A DNA stretch of 64,000 nt from Streptomyces lomondensis (GCF_014651035.1 NZ_BMWC01000007.1:1-64000), one strand, 5' to 3'. Counted from the first letter of the stretch, positions 43,540-52,910 are shown. Made by a program: numbers and translations. Notes: generated by a model not told the origin, from the letters alone.

Positions 43540-44523
43540 CTACTCGGCCGGCCGCAGGTCCAGGCCGATGTCCAGGATCGGCGAGGAATGGGTGAGGGCT
43601 CCGACGGCCAGGTAGTCGACGCCGGTGTCGGCGTAGGCCTTGGCGTTGTCGAGGGTGAGGCGGCCCGAGGCCTCCAGGGCGGCGCGGCCCTGGACGATGG
43701 CGACTGCCTCCGCGCACTCGGCCGGCGTGAAGTTGTCCAGGAGGATCAGGTCGGCGCCGGCGTCCAGGACCTCGCGGAGCTGGTGCAGGGTGTCGACCTC
43801 GACCTCGATGGGCACGTCCGGGAAGCGTTCGCGGACCGCCTTGAAGGCCTGGGCGACACCGCCCGCGGCGACCACGTGGTTGTCCTTGACGAGGGCCGCG
43901 TCCGAGAGGGACATGCGGTGGTTGACGCCGCCACCGCAGCGGACCGCGTACTTTTCGAGGCTGCGCAGGCCGGGCGTGGTCTTGCGGGTGTCCCGGACCC
44001 TGGCCTTCGTGCCCTCCAGGACGTCCGCCCACGCGCGCGTGGCCGTCGCGATGCCCGACAGGCGGCACAGGATGTTCAGCGCGCTGCGCTCGGCCGTGAG
44101 GAGGTCGCGGGTGCGGGTGGTGACCGAGAGGAGCTTCTGGCCCGCCTCGACGCGGTCGCCGTCCTCGGTGTGGCGCTCGATCGCCAGTTCCTCCTCGCAG
44201 ACGACCGAGAGGACCGCCTCGGCGATGCGGAGGCCGGCCACGACGCCCGCCTCGCGCGCGGTGAAGTCGGCGGTGGCCACCGCGTCCTCGGGGATCGTGG
44301 CGACGGTCGTGACGTCCACGCCGTGGGCCAGGTCCTCCTGGACGGCCACGTTGGCGATGTCCTCGACCTCCACGGGGTCGAGGCCGGCGTCGGCCAGGAG
44401 CTGGGCGAGTGCGGGGTCCAGGCCGCACTCCAGGTACGCCTCGTCGTCCGCGCCACAGGCGCAGCCGTCGCCGCAGCCTCCGGACGAGGCGAGGGGAAGG
44501 TCGGGGGTGCTCACGTCGGTCAC
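43540..44523 (-). CDS. nadC: Quinolinate phosphoribosyltransferase, carboxylating
   Basis: 327 residues. Converts quinolinate and PRPP to nicotinate mononucleotide in NAD synthesis. The core has VRDTRKTTPGLRSLEKYAVRCGGGVNHR and the C-terminal LDNFTP, both active-site blocks. The GTG start overlaps the TGA of nadB by 4 bases. The first 35 residues form an unusual extension with four cysteines (C17, C21, C23, C33; GGCGDGCACGADDEAYLEC) that standard NadC lacks; it may bind a metal or cluster (inference). Confidence 0.95.
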   Translation of the reverse strand: MTDVSTPDLPLASSGGCGDGCACGADDEAYLECGLDPALAQLLADAGLDPVEVEDIANVAVQEDLAHGVDVTTVATIPEDAVATADFTAREAGVVAGLRIAEAVLSVVCEEELAIERHTEDGDRVEAGQKLLSVTTRTRDLLTAERSALNILCRLSGIATATRAWADVLEGTKARVRDTRKTTPGLRSLEKYAVRCGGGVNHRMSLSDAALVKDNHVVAAGGVAQAFKAVRERFPDVPIEVEVDTLHQLREVLDAGADLILLDNFTPAECAEAVAIVQGRAALEASGRLTLDNAKAYADTGVDYLAVGALTHSSPILDIGLDLRPAE

Positions 44524-46229
44524 TGCTCCTGGGGGGCCTGGGGCGGGAAAGTCGTAGGGAAGTGTGTGGTGTCGGTGGTGTGCACGGCCAGCGTCCGGTC
44601 GGGGTTCAGGCGTACGACGATGTGGCGGCGCCAGGCCGTGTCGTCGCGCTCGGGGCGGTCCTCGCGCCAGTGGCAGCCCCGGGTCTCCTCCCGCAGCAGG
44701 GCGGCGGCGACCAGGACGCGGGCCACGCACAGGAGGTTGGTGGCCTCCCAGGTGTCGACGCCGGGCTCTGCGGTCTTGCCGTTCTCGGCGAGGGCGTCGC
44801 GGGCGTCGGTGTGGAGCCGCTGGAGCTGGTCGGCGGCCTGGGCGAGGGACTTTGCCGAGCGCAGGACTCCGGCCCCGTTCGTCATGATCCGCTGGATCGC
44901 GAAGCGGCCCTCCGGGGTCTGCAGGGGGTGCTCGGGGGTCTCCGGGTGCGGGAGCGGCTGCGGCACGCGCGCGTGGAGGCCGTTCGCCGCGATGTCGGCC
45001 GCGATGCGCTCGGCGTAGACCAGGCCTTCGAGGAGGGAGTTGGAGGCCAGGCGGTTGGCGCCGTGGACGCCGGTGCAGGCGACCTCGCCGCACGCGTACA
45101 GGCCGGGCACGGTCGTACGGCCGTGGGAGTCGGTGCGGACGCCGCCGGAGGCGTAGTGGGCGGCCGGGGCGACCGGGACGGGCTCGGTGACCGGGTCGAT
45201 GCCGTGGGCGCGGCAGGCGGCCAGGATCGTCGGGAAGCGGTGCTCCCACATCTCGGCGCCGAAGTGGCGGGCGTCGAGGTACACGTGCTCGGCGTCCTGC
45301 TCCTGCATGCGGCGCATGATGCCCTTGGCGACGATGTCCCGGGGGGCGAGTTCCGCCAGTTCGTGCTGCCCCTGCATGAAGCGCACGCCGTCGGCGTCCA
45401 CGAGGTGGGCGCCCTCGCCGCGTACGGCCTCGGAGACCAGGGGCTGCTGGCCCTCGGCGTCCGGGCCCAGGAAGAGGACGGTGGGGTGGAACTGGACGAA
45501 CTCCAGGTCGCTGACCTCGGCGCCCGCGCGGAGCGCCAGGGCCACGCCGTCGCCGGTCGAGACCGACGGGTTGGTGGTCGCGGAGAAGACCTGGCCCATG
45601 CCGCCGGTCGCCAGGACCACCGCCGGGGCGTGGACCGCTCCGACGCCGTCGTGCTGGCCCTCGCCCATGACGTGCAGGGTGACGCCGGCGGTGCGGCCCT
45701 CGGCGTCCGTGAGGAGGTCCAGGACGAGCGCGTTCTCGATGGTGCGCATCCCACGCGCGCGTACCGCCTCGACCAGGGCGCGGGAGATCTCGGCGCCCGT
45801 GGCGTCACCGCCGGCGTGGGCGATGCGGCGGCGGTGGTGGCCGCCCTCGCGGGTGAGTTCCAGGCCGCCCTCGGAGGACTCGTCGAACTGGGCGCCGGTC
45901 TCGATGAGGCGGCGTACGGCGTCGGGGCCCTCGGTGACGAGGAGGCGGACCGCTTCCTCGTCGCACAGGCCCGCGCCCGCGACCAGGGTGTCGTCCAGGT
46001 GCTGTTCGGGGGTGTCGCCCTCGCCGAGGGCCGCGGCGATGCCGCCCTGGGCCCAGCGGGTGGAGCCGTCGTCGAGGCGGGCCTTGGTGACCACCACGGT
46101 GTGCAGGCCCGCGGCCTGGCAGCGCAGGGCCGCGGTGAGGCCGGCGACGCCGGAGCCGACGACGACCACGTCCGCGGCGATGGACCACCCGGGAGCGGGC
46201 GCGTGCAGTCGTATGCCTGTGGTGGTCAC
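44520..46229 (-). CDS. nadB: L-aspartate oxidase
   Basis: 569 residues. An FAD enzyme that oxidises L-aspartate to iminoaspartate for NAD synthesis. The dinucleotide motif is VVVVGSGVAGLTAALR near residue 20; the SDH/frdA-like active-site regions RWAQGGIAAAL and GGVRTDSHGRTTVPGLYACGE are intact. The GTG start overlaps the panC stop by 4 bases. No nadA is in this cluster, so the partner quinolinate synthase is elsewhere. Confidence 0.97.
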   Translation of the reverse strand: MTTTGIRLHAPAPGWSIAADVVVVGSGVAGLTAALRCQAAGLHTVVVTKARLDDGSTRWAQGGIAAALGEGDTPEQHLDDTLVAGAGLCDEEAVRLLVTEGPDAVRRLIETGAQFDESSEGGLELTREGGHHRRRIAHAGGDATGAEISRALVEAVRARGMRTIENALVLDLLTDAEGRTAGVTLHVMGEGQHDGVGAVHAPAVVLATGGMGQVFSATTNPSVSTGDGVALALRAGAEVSDLEFVQFHPTVLFLGPDAEGQQPLVSEAVRGEGAHLVDADGVRFMQGQHELAELAPRDIVAKGIMRRMQEQDAEHVYLDARHFGAEMWEHRFPTILAACRAHGIDPVTEPVPVAPAAHYASGGVRTDSHGRTTVPGLYACGEVACTGVHGANRLASNSLLEGLVYAERIAADIAANGLHARVPQPLPHPETPEHPLQTPEGRFAIQRIMTNGAGVLRSAKSLAQAADQLQRLHTDARDALAENGKTAEPGVDTWEATNLLCVARVLVAAALLREETRGCHWREDRPERDDTAWRRHIVVRLNPDRTLAVHTTDTTHFPTTFPPQAPQEQ

Positions 46230-47227
46230 GAGGCGGCTCCGAGGGTTCCGAAGGTGAGGGGCATGTTGTCGATCAGCCGGGTCGTCCCGACCCGGGCGGC
46301 GACGGCCAGGACCGCCTCGCCGGTGAAGTCGTCGCCGATCTCGGTGAAGTCGGACGGGTCGACCAGCGCGAGGTAGTCCAGCTTGAGCGGCGGTTGGAGG
46401 CGGGCGGCCTCGTCGAGGACCTGGCGGGCCGCCGCGCGGACGGCCGCGGGGCCGCCCGGGACGGCCGTCGCGACGGCGTGCGCGTCGGCTGCCGCGCGGG
46501 ACTCCCCTATGGCGCTGAGCGCCTCGGCACGCGCGCGTGTGGCGGGCACTTCGCGGGCCCGGGCCCGCAGCGCCTCCTGGGCGGCGTGCCGGTCCTGGCC
46601 CGCGAACAGGGCCCGGGACAGCGCGAGGGCGGTGCGCCGCTCCGCCGGCGAGAGGTAGCGGTTGCGGCTGGACAGGGCCAGGCCGTCCTCCTCGCGGACG
46701 GTGGGGACGCCGACGATCTCCACGCCGAAGTTCAGGTCCCGCACCATGCGGCGGATCAGGGCCAGCTGCTGGGCGTCCTTCTGGCCGTACAGGGCGACGT
46801 CGGGGCGGGTGAGGTGCAGCAGCTTGGCGACGACCGTGAGCATGCCGTCGAAGTGGCCGGGGCGGGAGGCGCCCTCCAGGCGCTCGCCCATGGGGCCCGC
46901 GGTGATGCGGACCTGGGGCTCGCCGCCGGGGTACACCTCGTCGACCGACGGGGCGAACACGACGTCCGCGCCGGACTGTTCGGCGAGCTTGACGTCGGCG
47001 TCCAGGGTGCGCGGGTAGCGGTCGAGGTCCTCGCCCGCGCCGAACTGGAGCGGGTTGACGAAGACCGTGACGACGACCTCGCCGTCCGGCCCGGCGAGGG
47101 CACGCGCGGTGCGGATCAGCGTGGCGTGGCCCTCGTGGAGGGCGCCCATGGTCATCACCACGGCGCGGCGGCCCGTACGCGCGCGTGCGTGCAGTTCGCC
47201 GGCGGTGCGCAGCAGGGTGGTGGTCAT
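46226..47227 (-). CDS. panC: Pantothenate synthetase
   Basis: 333 residues, longer than the usual 280-300, partly through an Ala/Arg-rich stretch (about 195-240). Joins pantoate and beta-alanine using ATP. The HIGH motif is in MTMGALHEGHATL, and VNPLQFGAGEDLDRYPR and RPDVALYGQKDAQQLALIRRMV are family blocks. The ATG overlaps the stop of the DUF2520 gene by 4 bases. Confidence 0.96.
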   Translation of the reverse strand: MTTTLLRTAGELHARARTGRRAVVMTMGALHEGHATLIRTARALAGPDGEVVVTVFVNPLQFGAGEDLDRYPRTLDADVKLAEQSGADVVFAPSVDEVYPGGEPQVRITAGPMGERLEGASRPGHFDGMLTVVAKLLHLTRPDVALYGQKDAQQLALIRRMVRDLNFGVEIVGVPTVREEDGLALSSRNRYLSPAERRTALALSRALFAGQDRHAAQEALRARAREVPATRARAEALSAIGESRAAADAHAVATAVPGGPAAVRAAARQVLDEAARLQPPLKLDYLALVDPSDFTEIGDDFTGEAVLAVAARVGTTRLIDNMPLTFGTLGAAS

Positions 47228-48153
47228 CGGGCGTCCCCTTCGGTGCCGTCGGTCCCGTGGGCGAGTACCCCGAGGAGGTCCTCGGCGAGCTCCGGCTTCA
47301 GCAGGCCGTGGGCCAGGGCCCGGTCGGCGGTGGCGCGGGCCATGGCCAGGTAGCCGGCGACGGTCTGCGGGGCGTGCCGGCGCAGTTCGGTGACGTGCGC
47401 GGCGACCGTGCCCGCGTCGCCGCGCGCGACCGGGCCGGTGAGGGCCGCGTCGCCGGAGCGCAGGGCGTTGTCCAGGGCGGCGCCGAGCAGCGGCCCGAGC
47501 ATCCGGTCGGGGGCCGCGACCCCGGCCGCGCTCAGCAGCTCCATGGACTGGGCGACCAGGGTGACCAGGTGGTTGGCGCCCAGGGCGAGGGCCGCGTGGT
47601 AGAGCGGCCGGTTCTCCTCGGCGATCCACTCCGGCTCGCCGCCCATCTCGATGACGAGGGCCTCGGCGGCGAGGCGGAGCTCCTCGGGCGCGGTGACGCC
47701 GAAGGAGCAGCCGGCCAGCCGCTGGACGTCCACGGGCGTGCCGGTGAAGGTCATCGCGGGGTGCAGGGCCAACGGCAGGGCGCCCGCGCGCAGGGCGGGG
47801 TCGAGGACCCGCGCGCCGTACCGCCCGGAGGTGTGGACGAGCAGCTGGCCCGGCCGGACGGACCCGGTGTCGGCGAGGCCCGCGACCAGGTCGGGCAGGG
47901 CGTCGTCCGGAACCGTCAGCAGGACCAGGTCGGCCCGCTGGAGGACCTCGGCGGGCGGCATCACCGGCACGTCGGGCAGCAGCTGCGCGGCGCGCCGCCG
48001 GGAGTCCTCGGAGACCGCGGAGACGGCGACCGGGCGGTGCCCGGCGAGCTGGAGGGACGCGGCCAGTGCGGGTCCCACGCGGCCGGCGCCGACGACGCCG
48101 ACGGTGAGCCGCGCGGGGCGGTCCCTGGGGTCTGGCTGTGGGGTTGTGTTCAC
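47224..48153 (-). CDS. Rossmann-fold DUF2520 protein, candidate ketopantoate reductase
   Basis: 309 residues. The N-terminal Rossmann domain has VGVVGAGRVGPALAASL, and the C-terminal helical DUF2520 domain has HPAMTF, GNHLV-type ANHLVTLVAQSM and LLGAALDN. It resembles ketopantoate or 6-phosphogluconate-type dehydrogenases. It is the first gene of a coupled unit with panC, so a role in pantoate formation is a reasonable guess (inference). It starts the operon nadB-nadC-coaX as well. Confidence 0.82.
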   Translation of the reverse strand: MNTTPQPDPRDRPARLTVGVVGAGRVGPALAASLQLAGHRPVAVSAVSEDSRRRAAQLLPDVPVMPPAEVLQRADLVLLTVPDDALPDLVAGLADTGSVRPGQLLVHTSGRYGARVLDPALRAGALPLALHPAMTFTGTPVDVQRLAGCSFGVTAPEELRLAAEALVIEMGGEPEWIAEENRPLYHAALALGANHLVTLVAQSMELLSAAGVAAPDRMLGPLLGAALDNALRSGDAALTGPVARGDAGTVAAHVTELRRHAPQTVAGYLAMARATADRALAHGLLKPELAEDLLGVLAHGTDGTEGDAR

Positions 48154-48331
48154 TCGACGGCGGCCTTCCCGTTCCAGTCCGCTCCGGGTACCGGACGATT
48201 TCTCGTCATGTTAACGCGATCGGTTCGAGGGGCGTTCGGTTGTCCACAGGGTGTGCATGCCCGAGCGTGCTCCCGGACGGCGTTCGAAATGCGGATGACC
48301 GGCCGCACGCGCGCGGGAGAGGATCCGGACC

Positions 48332-49513
48332 ATGACCGACACGGCGGAACGCGACGAGCAGGCGGCGGGCGAGGACCGGGGCGCACGGATCCGTGAACGG
48401 CGGCTGGCCGCCCATCGCGGCGCACGGCGCGTGTTCGCGCGGTTCGGCTTCCACCGGACCCTGCGGGAGCGGCTGGCGCTGCTGGACGGGGCGGGGGACG
48501 CGTACGACCTGGACGAACTGTCGGACGTGTACGGCGACGGCGTCGTCGAGGCGCTGGAGAGGAAGGTCGCGGGACTCCTCGGCACCGAGGCCGCCGCGTT
48601 CTTCCCGACGGGCACGATGGCCCAGCAGGTGGCCCTGCGCTGCTGGGCGGGCCGCACCGGCGACCCGACCGTGGCCCTGCACGCGCTCAGCCATCCCGAG
48701 GTGCACGAGCGGAACGCGTTCAGCGAGGTCGCCGGCCTGCGCCCGGTGCGCGTGACGGGCGAGCCGCGGCTGCCGACCGCCGCCGAGGTGCGCGACTTCG
48801 AGGAGCCCTTCGGGGCGCTGATGCTGGAACTGCCCCTCAGGGACGCCGGTTTCGTGCTGCCGTCCTGGGAGGAGCTCACCGAGGTCGTCGAGGCCGCGCG
48901 GCTGCGGGACGCGGTGGTGCACTTCGACGGGGCCCGGCTGTGGGAGTCCACCGTCCACCTCGGCCGGTCCCTGGAGGAGATCGCGGGCCTGGCTGACAGC
49001 GTCTACGTGTCGTTCTACAAGTCCCTGGAAGCGTTCGGCGGCGCGGCCCTCGCCGGCCCCAGGGAGCTCGTCGAGGAGGCGAAGGCCTGGCGGCACCGGT
49101 ACGGCGGCCAGGTCTTCCAGCAGTTCCCGACGGCCTTGTCCGCGCTGGTCGGACTGGAGCGGGAACTGCCCCGGCTGCCGGAGTACGTCGCCCACGCGCG
49201 CGTAGTGGCCGCCGCCCTGCGCGAGGGGTTCGCCGCCACCGGGCTGCCGTGGGCGCGCGTGCGCCCGGAGGTGCCGCACACCCACGACTTCCAGGTGTGG
49301 CTGCCGTACGAGGCGGACGTCCTGGCCGAGGCGGCGGTCCGCGCGGCCGAGGAGACGGGGGTCGTGCTGTTCGGCTCCGGCTGGGACCGGGGCGGCCCGG
49401 GCCTGGCGTTCACGGACGTGCATGTGCGGTCCGATGGGCTGGAGTGGACCGCCGAGGACGTCAAGACGGCGGTGGCCGAGTTCGTGGCCCGGCTGCCGGA
49501 GCAGGTCAGGTAG
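48332..49513 (+). CDS. PLP-dependent beta-eliminating lyase (threonine aldolase-like)
   Basis: 393 residues of the beta-eliminating lyase/low-specificity threonine aldolase family. PLP-binding landmarks are FPTGTMAQQVAL, the Asp-Gly pair in VHFDGARLWES and the Schiff-base lysine in SFYKSLEAFGG. Residues 1-30 are charged and probably disordered. The gene ends with an 8-base convergent overlap with the small gene at 49506. Real substrate is unknown. Confidence 0.9.
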   Translation: MTDTAERDEQAAGEDRGARIRERRLAAHRGARRVFARFGFHRTLRERLALLDGAGDAYDLDELSDVYGDGVVEALERKVAGLLGTEAAAFFPTGTMAQQVALRCWAGRTGDPTVALHALSHPEVHERNAFSEVAGLRPVRVTGEPRLPTAAEVRDFEEPFGALMLELPLRDAGFVLPSWEELTEVVEAARLRDAVVHFDGARLWESTVHLGRSLEEIAGLADSVYVSFYKSLEAFGGAALAGPRELVEEAKAWRHRYGGQVFQQFPTALSALVGLERELPRLPEYVAHARVVAAALREGFAATGLPWARVRPEVPHTHDFQVWLPYEADVLAEAAVRAAEETGVVLFGSGWDRGGPGLAFTDVHVRSDGLEWTAEDVKTAVAEFVARLPEQVR

Positions 49514-49709
49514 GGCGCCGCCGCCACCGGCTCAGGGCGTCCCGGAACCGGTGGCGGGCCGGGCGGCCCGCCAGGACCGCCCGGAAGTGCCGTTCGTCGC
49601 GCCACTCCCGTACGACCTGCCAGTCGTGCCTGCCCGGCGCGGGCGGGGCGGGCTCGCCGAGGGACCGGGCGCGGTAGGTGTCGAGGAGGTACTGCTGCGT
49701 GCTGCTCAT
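49506..49709 (-). CDS. Small basic protein of unknown function
   Basis: 67 residues (MSSTQQYLLDTYRARSLGEP...), rich in Arg and Trp in its second half. The ATG at 49709 has AGAGG 9 bases upstream. I do not recognise a family. It overlaps the 3' end of the convergent lyase gene by 8 bases. A longer frame upstream is rejected since it lacks a ribosome-binding site and runs into the ArsR-type operator. Confidence 0.6.
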   Translation of the reverse strand: MSSTQQYLLDTYRARSLGEPAPPAPGRHDWQVVREWRDERHFRAVLAGRPARHRFRDALSRWRRRPT

Positions 49710-49805
49710 GGTGGATCGCCTCTGCGGGACGGGGTGATGGAGGTCCGGAAGGCTCCGCGGCTGCCCCGGTGAACCCACCGTGCGCCCGCGGCGAGGGCGG
49801 TGTCG

Positions 49806-49834
49806 CGTCGATTGACGGCGCCCGTCAATCGACG
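49806..49834. promoter_or_regulatory. Palindromic operator upstream of the ArsR-type gene
   Basis: Perfect inverted repeat: CGTCGATTGACGG (49806-49818), 3 bases, CCGTCAATCGACG (49822-49834). It contains TTGACG on both strands, so it overlaps potential -35 elements for both the ArsR gene at 49870 and the small gene at 49709. It has the shape and place of an autoregulatory ArsR operator. Confidence 0.82.
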
Positions 49835-49869
49835 GGGGCGTTGTCAGTGGCGGGGTGCACCATGAGGGC

Positions 49870-50976
49870 ATGAGCGTGCACATCGACATCGACGGGCTGC
49901 GGCCGGACAGGGTCGCCGTCGTGCCCTCGCCCCTGGCCGAGCTGGGCATGGCGCTGCACGCGCTGTCCGAGCCGGGGCACCACCCGGGCCTCCAGGGCTG
50001 GGTGACGGGCGTGACCGCCCGGCTCGACCCCCATCTGGCCGACCGGATGTGCGAGGCCGACTTCCTGTGGCGGACGACGTTCTCGGACCTGTTCATGCCG
50101 TTCGCCGGCATCCCCGGCCGCAGCACCCTGCCGTGCGCCACGCTCGCCGAGGAACTGGACCTGCTGGACAAGCTGACGGACGAGCAGTTCGTGGACGCCG
50201 CCCTGGAGTTCACGTGCGCGCTGCCCTACTGCTCGCACGGCCCGGACGCGCTGTCCGACGCGGAGGTGCGCCGCCGCGCCCTGGAGCTGGCCGCCGCGCG
50301 CGGGCCGCAGCAGCTGCGGTTCAGCGAGCGGCTGCTGGCCGACCCGCCCAGGATCCGCGCCTGGCTGCGCCGGTTCCTCCAGGACTGCGACGAGGCGTTC
50401 TTCGCGGAGGCCTGGTCCCGGCTGCGCCACCAGCTCGCGGCGGACGCCCGCCACAAGACGGACCTGCTCAGGCGCAAGGGCCTGGCCGAGGCCCTGGCCG
50501 CGGCGTCCCCGGCGGTGACGCTCGACGAGGCCGCCGCCCGCATCACGGTCGACAAGCTGGGCGAGGGCCGTACGGCCACGGGCGACGGCGGCCTGCTGCT
50601 CGTCCCGACGAGCCTGGGCTGGCCGCACCTGATGGTCCTGCACCGGTACGGCTGGCAGCCGGTGCTGCACTACCCGGTCGGCTCCCCCGAGCTCGCCGCC
50701 CCGCCCACGCTGGAGCAGCTGGCGCTGCGGATGACCGCGCTGTCGCACCCGGTCCGCATGCGCATGTGCCGCCATCTCGCGCGCAGCGCGTACACCACCG
50801 GCGAGCTGGCGCAGGTGCACGGCATGACGGCCCCGGAGATATCCCGGCATCTGGGCGTGCTGAAGAAGGCGGGCCTGATCACGACCCGCCGCCGCGGGCG
50901 CTACGTCCTGCACCAGCTGGACGTGACGGTGGTGGCCCGGCTCGGCAGCGAGTTCCTGGAGGGGATCCTCAGATAG
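49870..50976 (+). CDS. ArsR-family regulator with DUF5937-type N-terminal domain
   Basis: 368 residues. The N-terminal 240 form a helical DUF5937-type domain (SPLAELGMALHALSEPGHHPGLQGWV). A C-terminal winged helix of ArsR type occupies about 285-360 (LALRMTALSHPVRMRMCRHLARSAYTTGELAQVHGMTAPEISRHLGVLKKAGLI). The metal cysteines of arsenic sensors are absent, so the inducer is unlikely to be a metal. A perfect palindrome 36 bases upstream is its probable operator. It converges on the response-regulator gene. Confidence 0.88.
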   Translation: MSVHIDIDGLRPDRVAVVPSPLAELGMALHALSEPGHHPGLQGWVTGVTARLDPHLADRMCEADFLWRTTFSDLFMPFAGIPGRSTLPCATLAEELDLLDKLTDEQFVDAALEFTCALPYCSHGPDALSDAEVRRRALELAAARGPQQLRFSERLLADPPRIRAWLRRFLQDCDEAFFAEAWSRLRHQLAADARHKTDLLRRKGLAEALAAASPAVTLDEAAARITVDKLGEGRTATGDGGLLLVPTSLGWPHLMVLHRYGWQPVLHYPVGSPELAAPPTLEQLALRMTALSHPVRMRMCRHLARSAYTTGELAQVHGMTAPEISRHLGVLKKAGLITTRRRGRYVLHQLDVTVVARLGSEFLEGILR

Positions 50977-50994
50977 CGGGCCCGCGCGGGCGGC

Positions 50995-51663
50995 TCAGTC
51001 GTGCCCGCCGGCCCGCACCAGCCCCGTCTCGTAGGCCAGCACCACGACCTGCACGCGGTCCCTGAGGCCCAGCTTGGTCAGAATGCGGCCCACGTGCGTC
51101 TTCACGGTCGCCTCCGACAGCACGAGCCGGGCCGCGATCTCGCCGTTGGACAGGCCCTGCGCGACCAGCACCATGACCTCCCGCTCGCGGTGGGTGAGCC
51201 GCTCCAGCTCCTTGTGCTCGGGTTTCTTGGTGCCCGGCAGCATCGGCGCGAAGCGGTCCAGGAGCCGCCGGGTGGTGGAGGGCGCGACGACCGCGTCGCC
51301 GCTGTGCACGGCCCGGATCGCGGCGAGGAGCTCACCGGGGGGCACGTCCTTGAGCATGAAGCCGGAGGCGCCCGCCTTCAGCCCGGAGAAGGCGTACTCG
51401 TCGAGGTCGAAGGTGGTCAGGATGAGCACCTTCGGCGGGTCGGTGTCCGCGCAGATCCGGCGGGTCGTCTCCACACCGTCGAGCTTCGGCATGCGGACGT
51501 CCATCAGCACCACGTCCACCTCGGTCGTCCGCAGCACCTGGAGGGCCTCGACACCGTCGCCCGCCTCCGCCACGACCTCCATGTCCGGCTGGGCGGCGAG
51601 CACCATCCGGAACCCGGTGCGCAGCAGCACCTGATCGTCGACGAGCATCACGCGGATCGTCAT
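50995..51663 (-). CDS. LuxR-type response regulator
   Basis: 222 residues. The receiver has the acidic DD at 9-10, phospho-acceptor Asp in VVLMDVRMPK and the Lys in FMLKDVPP. The LuxR HTH has LTHREREVMVLVAQGLSNGEIAARL. It is cotranscribed with the kinase gene 56 bases upstream. Target unknown. Confidence 0.93.
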   Translation of the reverse strand: MTIRVMLVDDQVLLRTGFRMVLAAQPDMEVVAEAGDGVEALQVLRTTEVDVVLMDVRMPKLDGVETTRRICADTDPPKVLILTTFDLDEYAFSGLKAGASGFMLKDVPPGELLAAIRAVHSGDAVVAPSTTRRLLDRFAPMLPGTKKPEHKELERLTHREREVMVLVAQGLSNGEIAARLVLSEATVKTHVGRILTKLGLRDRVQVVVLAYETGLVRAGGHD

Positions 51664-51719
51664 CTGGCCTCTTCCAATATCGGGTCGTTACAGGTGTCAG
51701 CGAGGGGCGTGTGCCGAGG

Positions 51720-52910
51720 TCAGTGCGCGGGTTTGAGCGGCAGCAGGGCACTGATGCGGAATCCTCCGCCCGGGCGCGGGCCGGCGTCCAGGGTGCCGCC
51801 GACCATTCCGACGCGCTCGCGCATGCCGATCAGTCCGTGGCCCTGGCCGTCGAAACCGCCCTCCTCGTACAGCTCGTGCGGGGCGCCCTTGCCGTCGTCC
51901 TCGACGAGCAGGCCGAGGCCGTCGTCGAAGTACACCAGGCGCACGCTGGCGCCCGCGTTGGGCCCGCCGTGCTTGCGCGTGTTGGTGAGCGCCTCCTGCA
52001 CGATGCGGTACGCCGTCAGCTCGACGCCGCTGGGCAGCGGGCGCGGGGTGCCCTCGACCTTGAAGTCGACGGGCAGTCCGGACCCGCGGCACTGCTCCAC
52101 GAGGTCCTCGATCTGCCGCACGTCGGGCTGCGGCACGTACTCGCCGGCCTCCTCGTGCTCCCCGGTGCGCAGCACGCCGAGCAGGCGGCGCATCTCGGCG
52201 AGAGCCTGGCGGCCGGTGGAGGAGATGGTCTCCAGGGCCTTCTTCGCCTGGTCGGGCGCGGCGTCGAGGACGTAGGCGGCGCCGTCGGCCTGGACCACCA
52301 TCACCGACACGTTGTGCGCGACGACGTCGTGCAGCTCGCGGGCGATGCGGGCGCGTTCGGCGGCGACGGCGACCTTGGACTGCGCCTCGCGCTCCTTCTC
52401 CAGGCGGGCGGCGCGCTCCTCCAGCTGGGCGAAGTAGGCGCGGCGGGTGCGGATGGAGTCGCCGAGCACCCAGGCGAGGGCGAAGGGCACGGTCATGAAG
52501 ACCGTCAGGACGACGTTGCCGAAGACGGACGTCTCCTCGCTCGGCCAGCGCATCTGGGCCAGGGGAGCCGCGCACAGGCCGGCGCCCAGCGCGAAGCGGG
52601 AGGCCCAGCGCGCGCCCTCCGCCGCGACCGTGTAGGCGATCACCAGCAGGGCGAAGTCGGCGGGAGTGATCTGCACGTCGGTGATCAGCTGGGCGACTCC
52701 GACCGCGGTCGCGAGCAGCAGCATCTTCTCCGGCATCCGGCGGCGCAGCGCGATCACCAGGCAGAGCAGCAGGGTGAGGGGAACGGCGGCGGCCGGGGAA
52801 CCGTACCCGCCCGCCACCCCGCCCACCAGCGACATCCCGAGGAGGATCACGGCCCAGGTGCCGTCGACCCACGTCGGGTGCCTGCGGAGAAAGTCATAGA
52901 GGCGCTGCAC
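51720..52910 (-). CDS. Sensor histidine kinase, HisKA_3 type
   Basis: 396 residues. Five or six N-terminal membrane helices (about 18-150) include DGTWAVILLGMSLVGG. The H-box is RIARELHDVVAHNVSVMVVQ and the ATPase blocks are VQEALTNTRKHG and GQGHGLIGMRERV. The GTG start at 52910 has TACGCT 7 bases upstream and no ribosome-binding site, so it is probably leaderless. Partner of the regulator at 50995. Confidence 0.92.
   Translation of the reverse strand: MQRLYDFLRRHPTWVDGTWAVILLGMSLVGGVAGGYGSPAAAVPLTLLLCLVIALRRRMPEKMLLLATAVGVAQLITDVQITPADFALLVIAYTVAAEGARWASRFALGAGLCAAPLAQMRWPSEETSVFGNVVLTVFMTVPFALAWVLGDSIRTRRAYFAQLEERAARLEKEREAQSKVAVAAERARIARELHDVVAHNVSVMVVQADGAAYVLDAAPDQAKKALETISSTGRQALAEMRRLLGVLRTGEHEEAGEYVPQPDVRQIEDLVEQCRGSGLPVDFKVEGTPRPLPSGVELTAYRIVQEALTNTRKHGGPNAGASVRLVYFDDGLGLLVEDDGKGAPHELYEEGGFDGQGHGLIGMRERVGMVGGTLDAGPRPGGGFRISALLPLKPAH

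Noticed and set aside
49506..50213. Upstream extension of the small basic protein gene
   Set aside because: The extension crosses the palindromic operator and opposes the ArsR-type gene; the ATG at 49709 has a ribosome-binding site.
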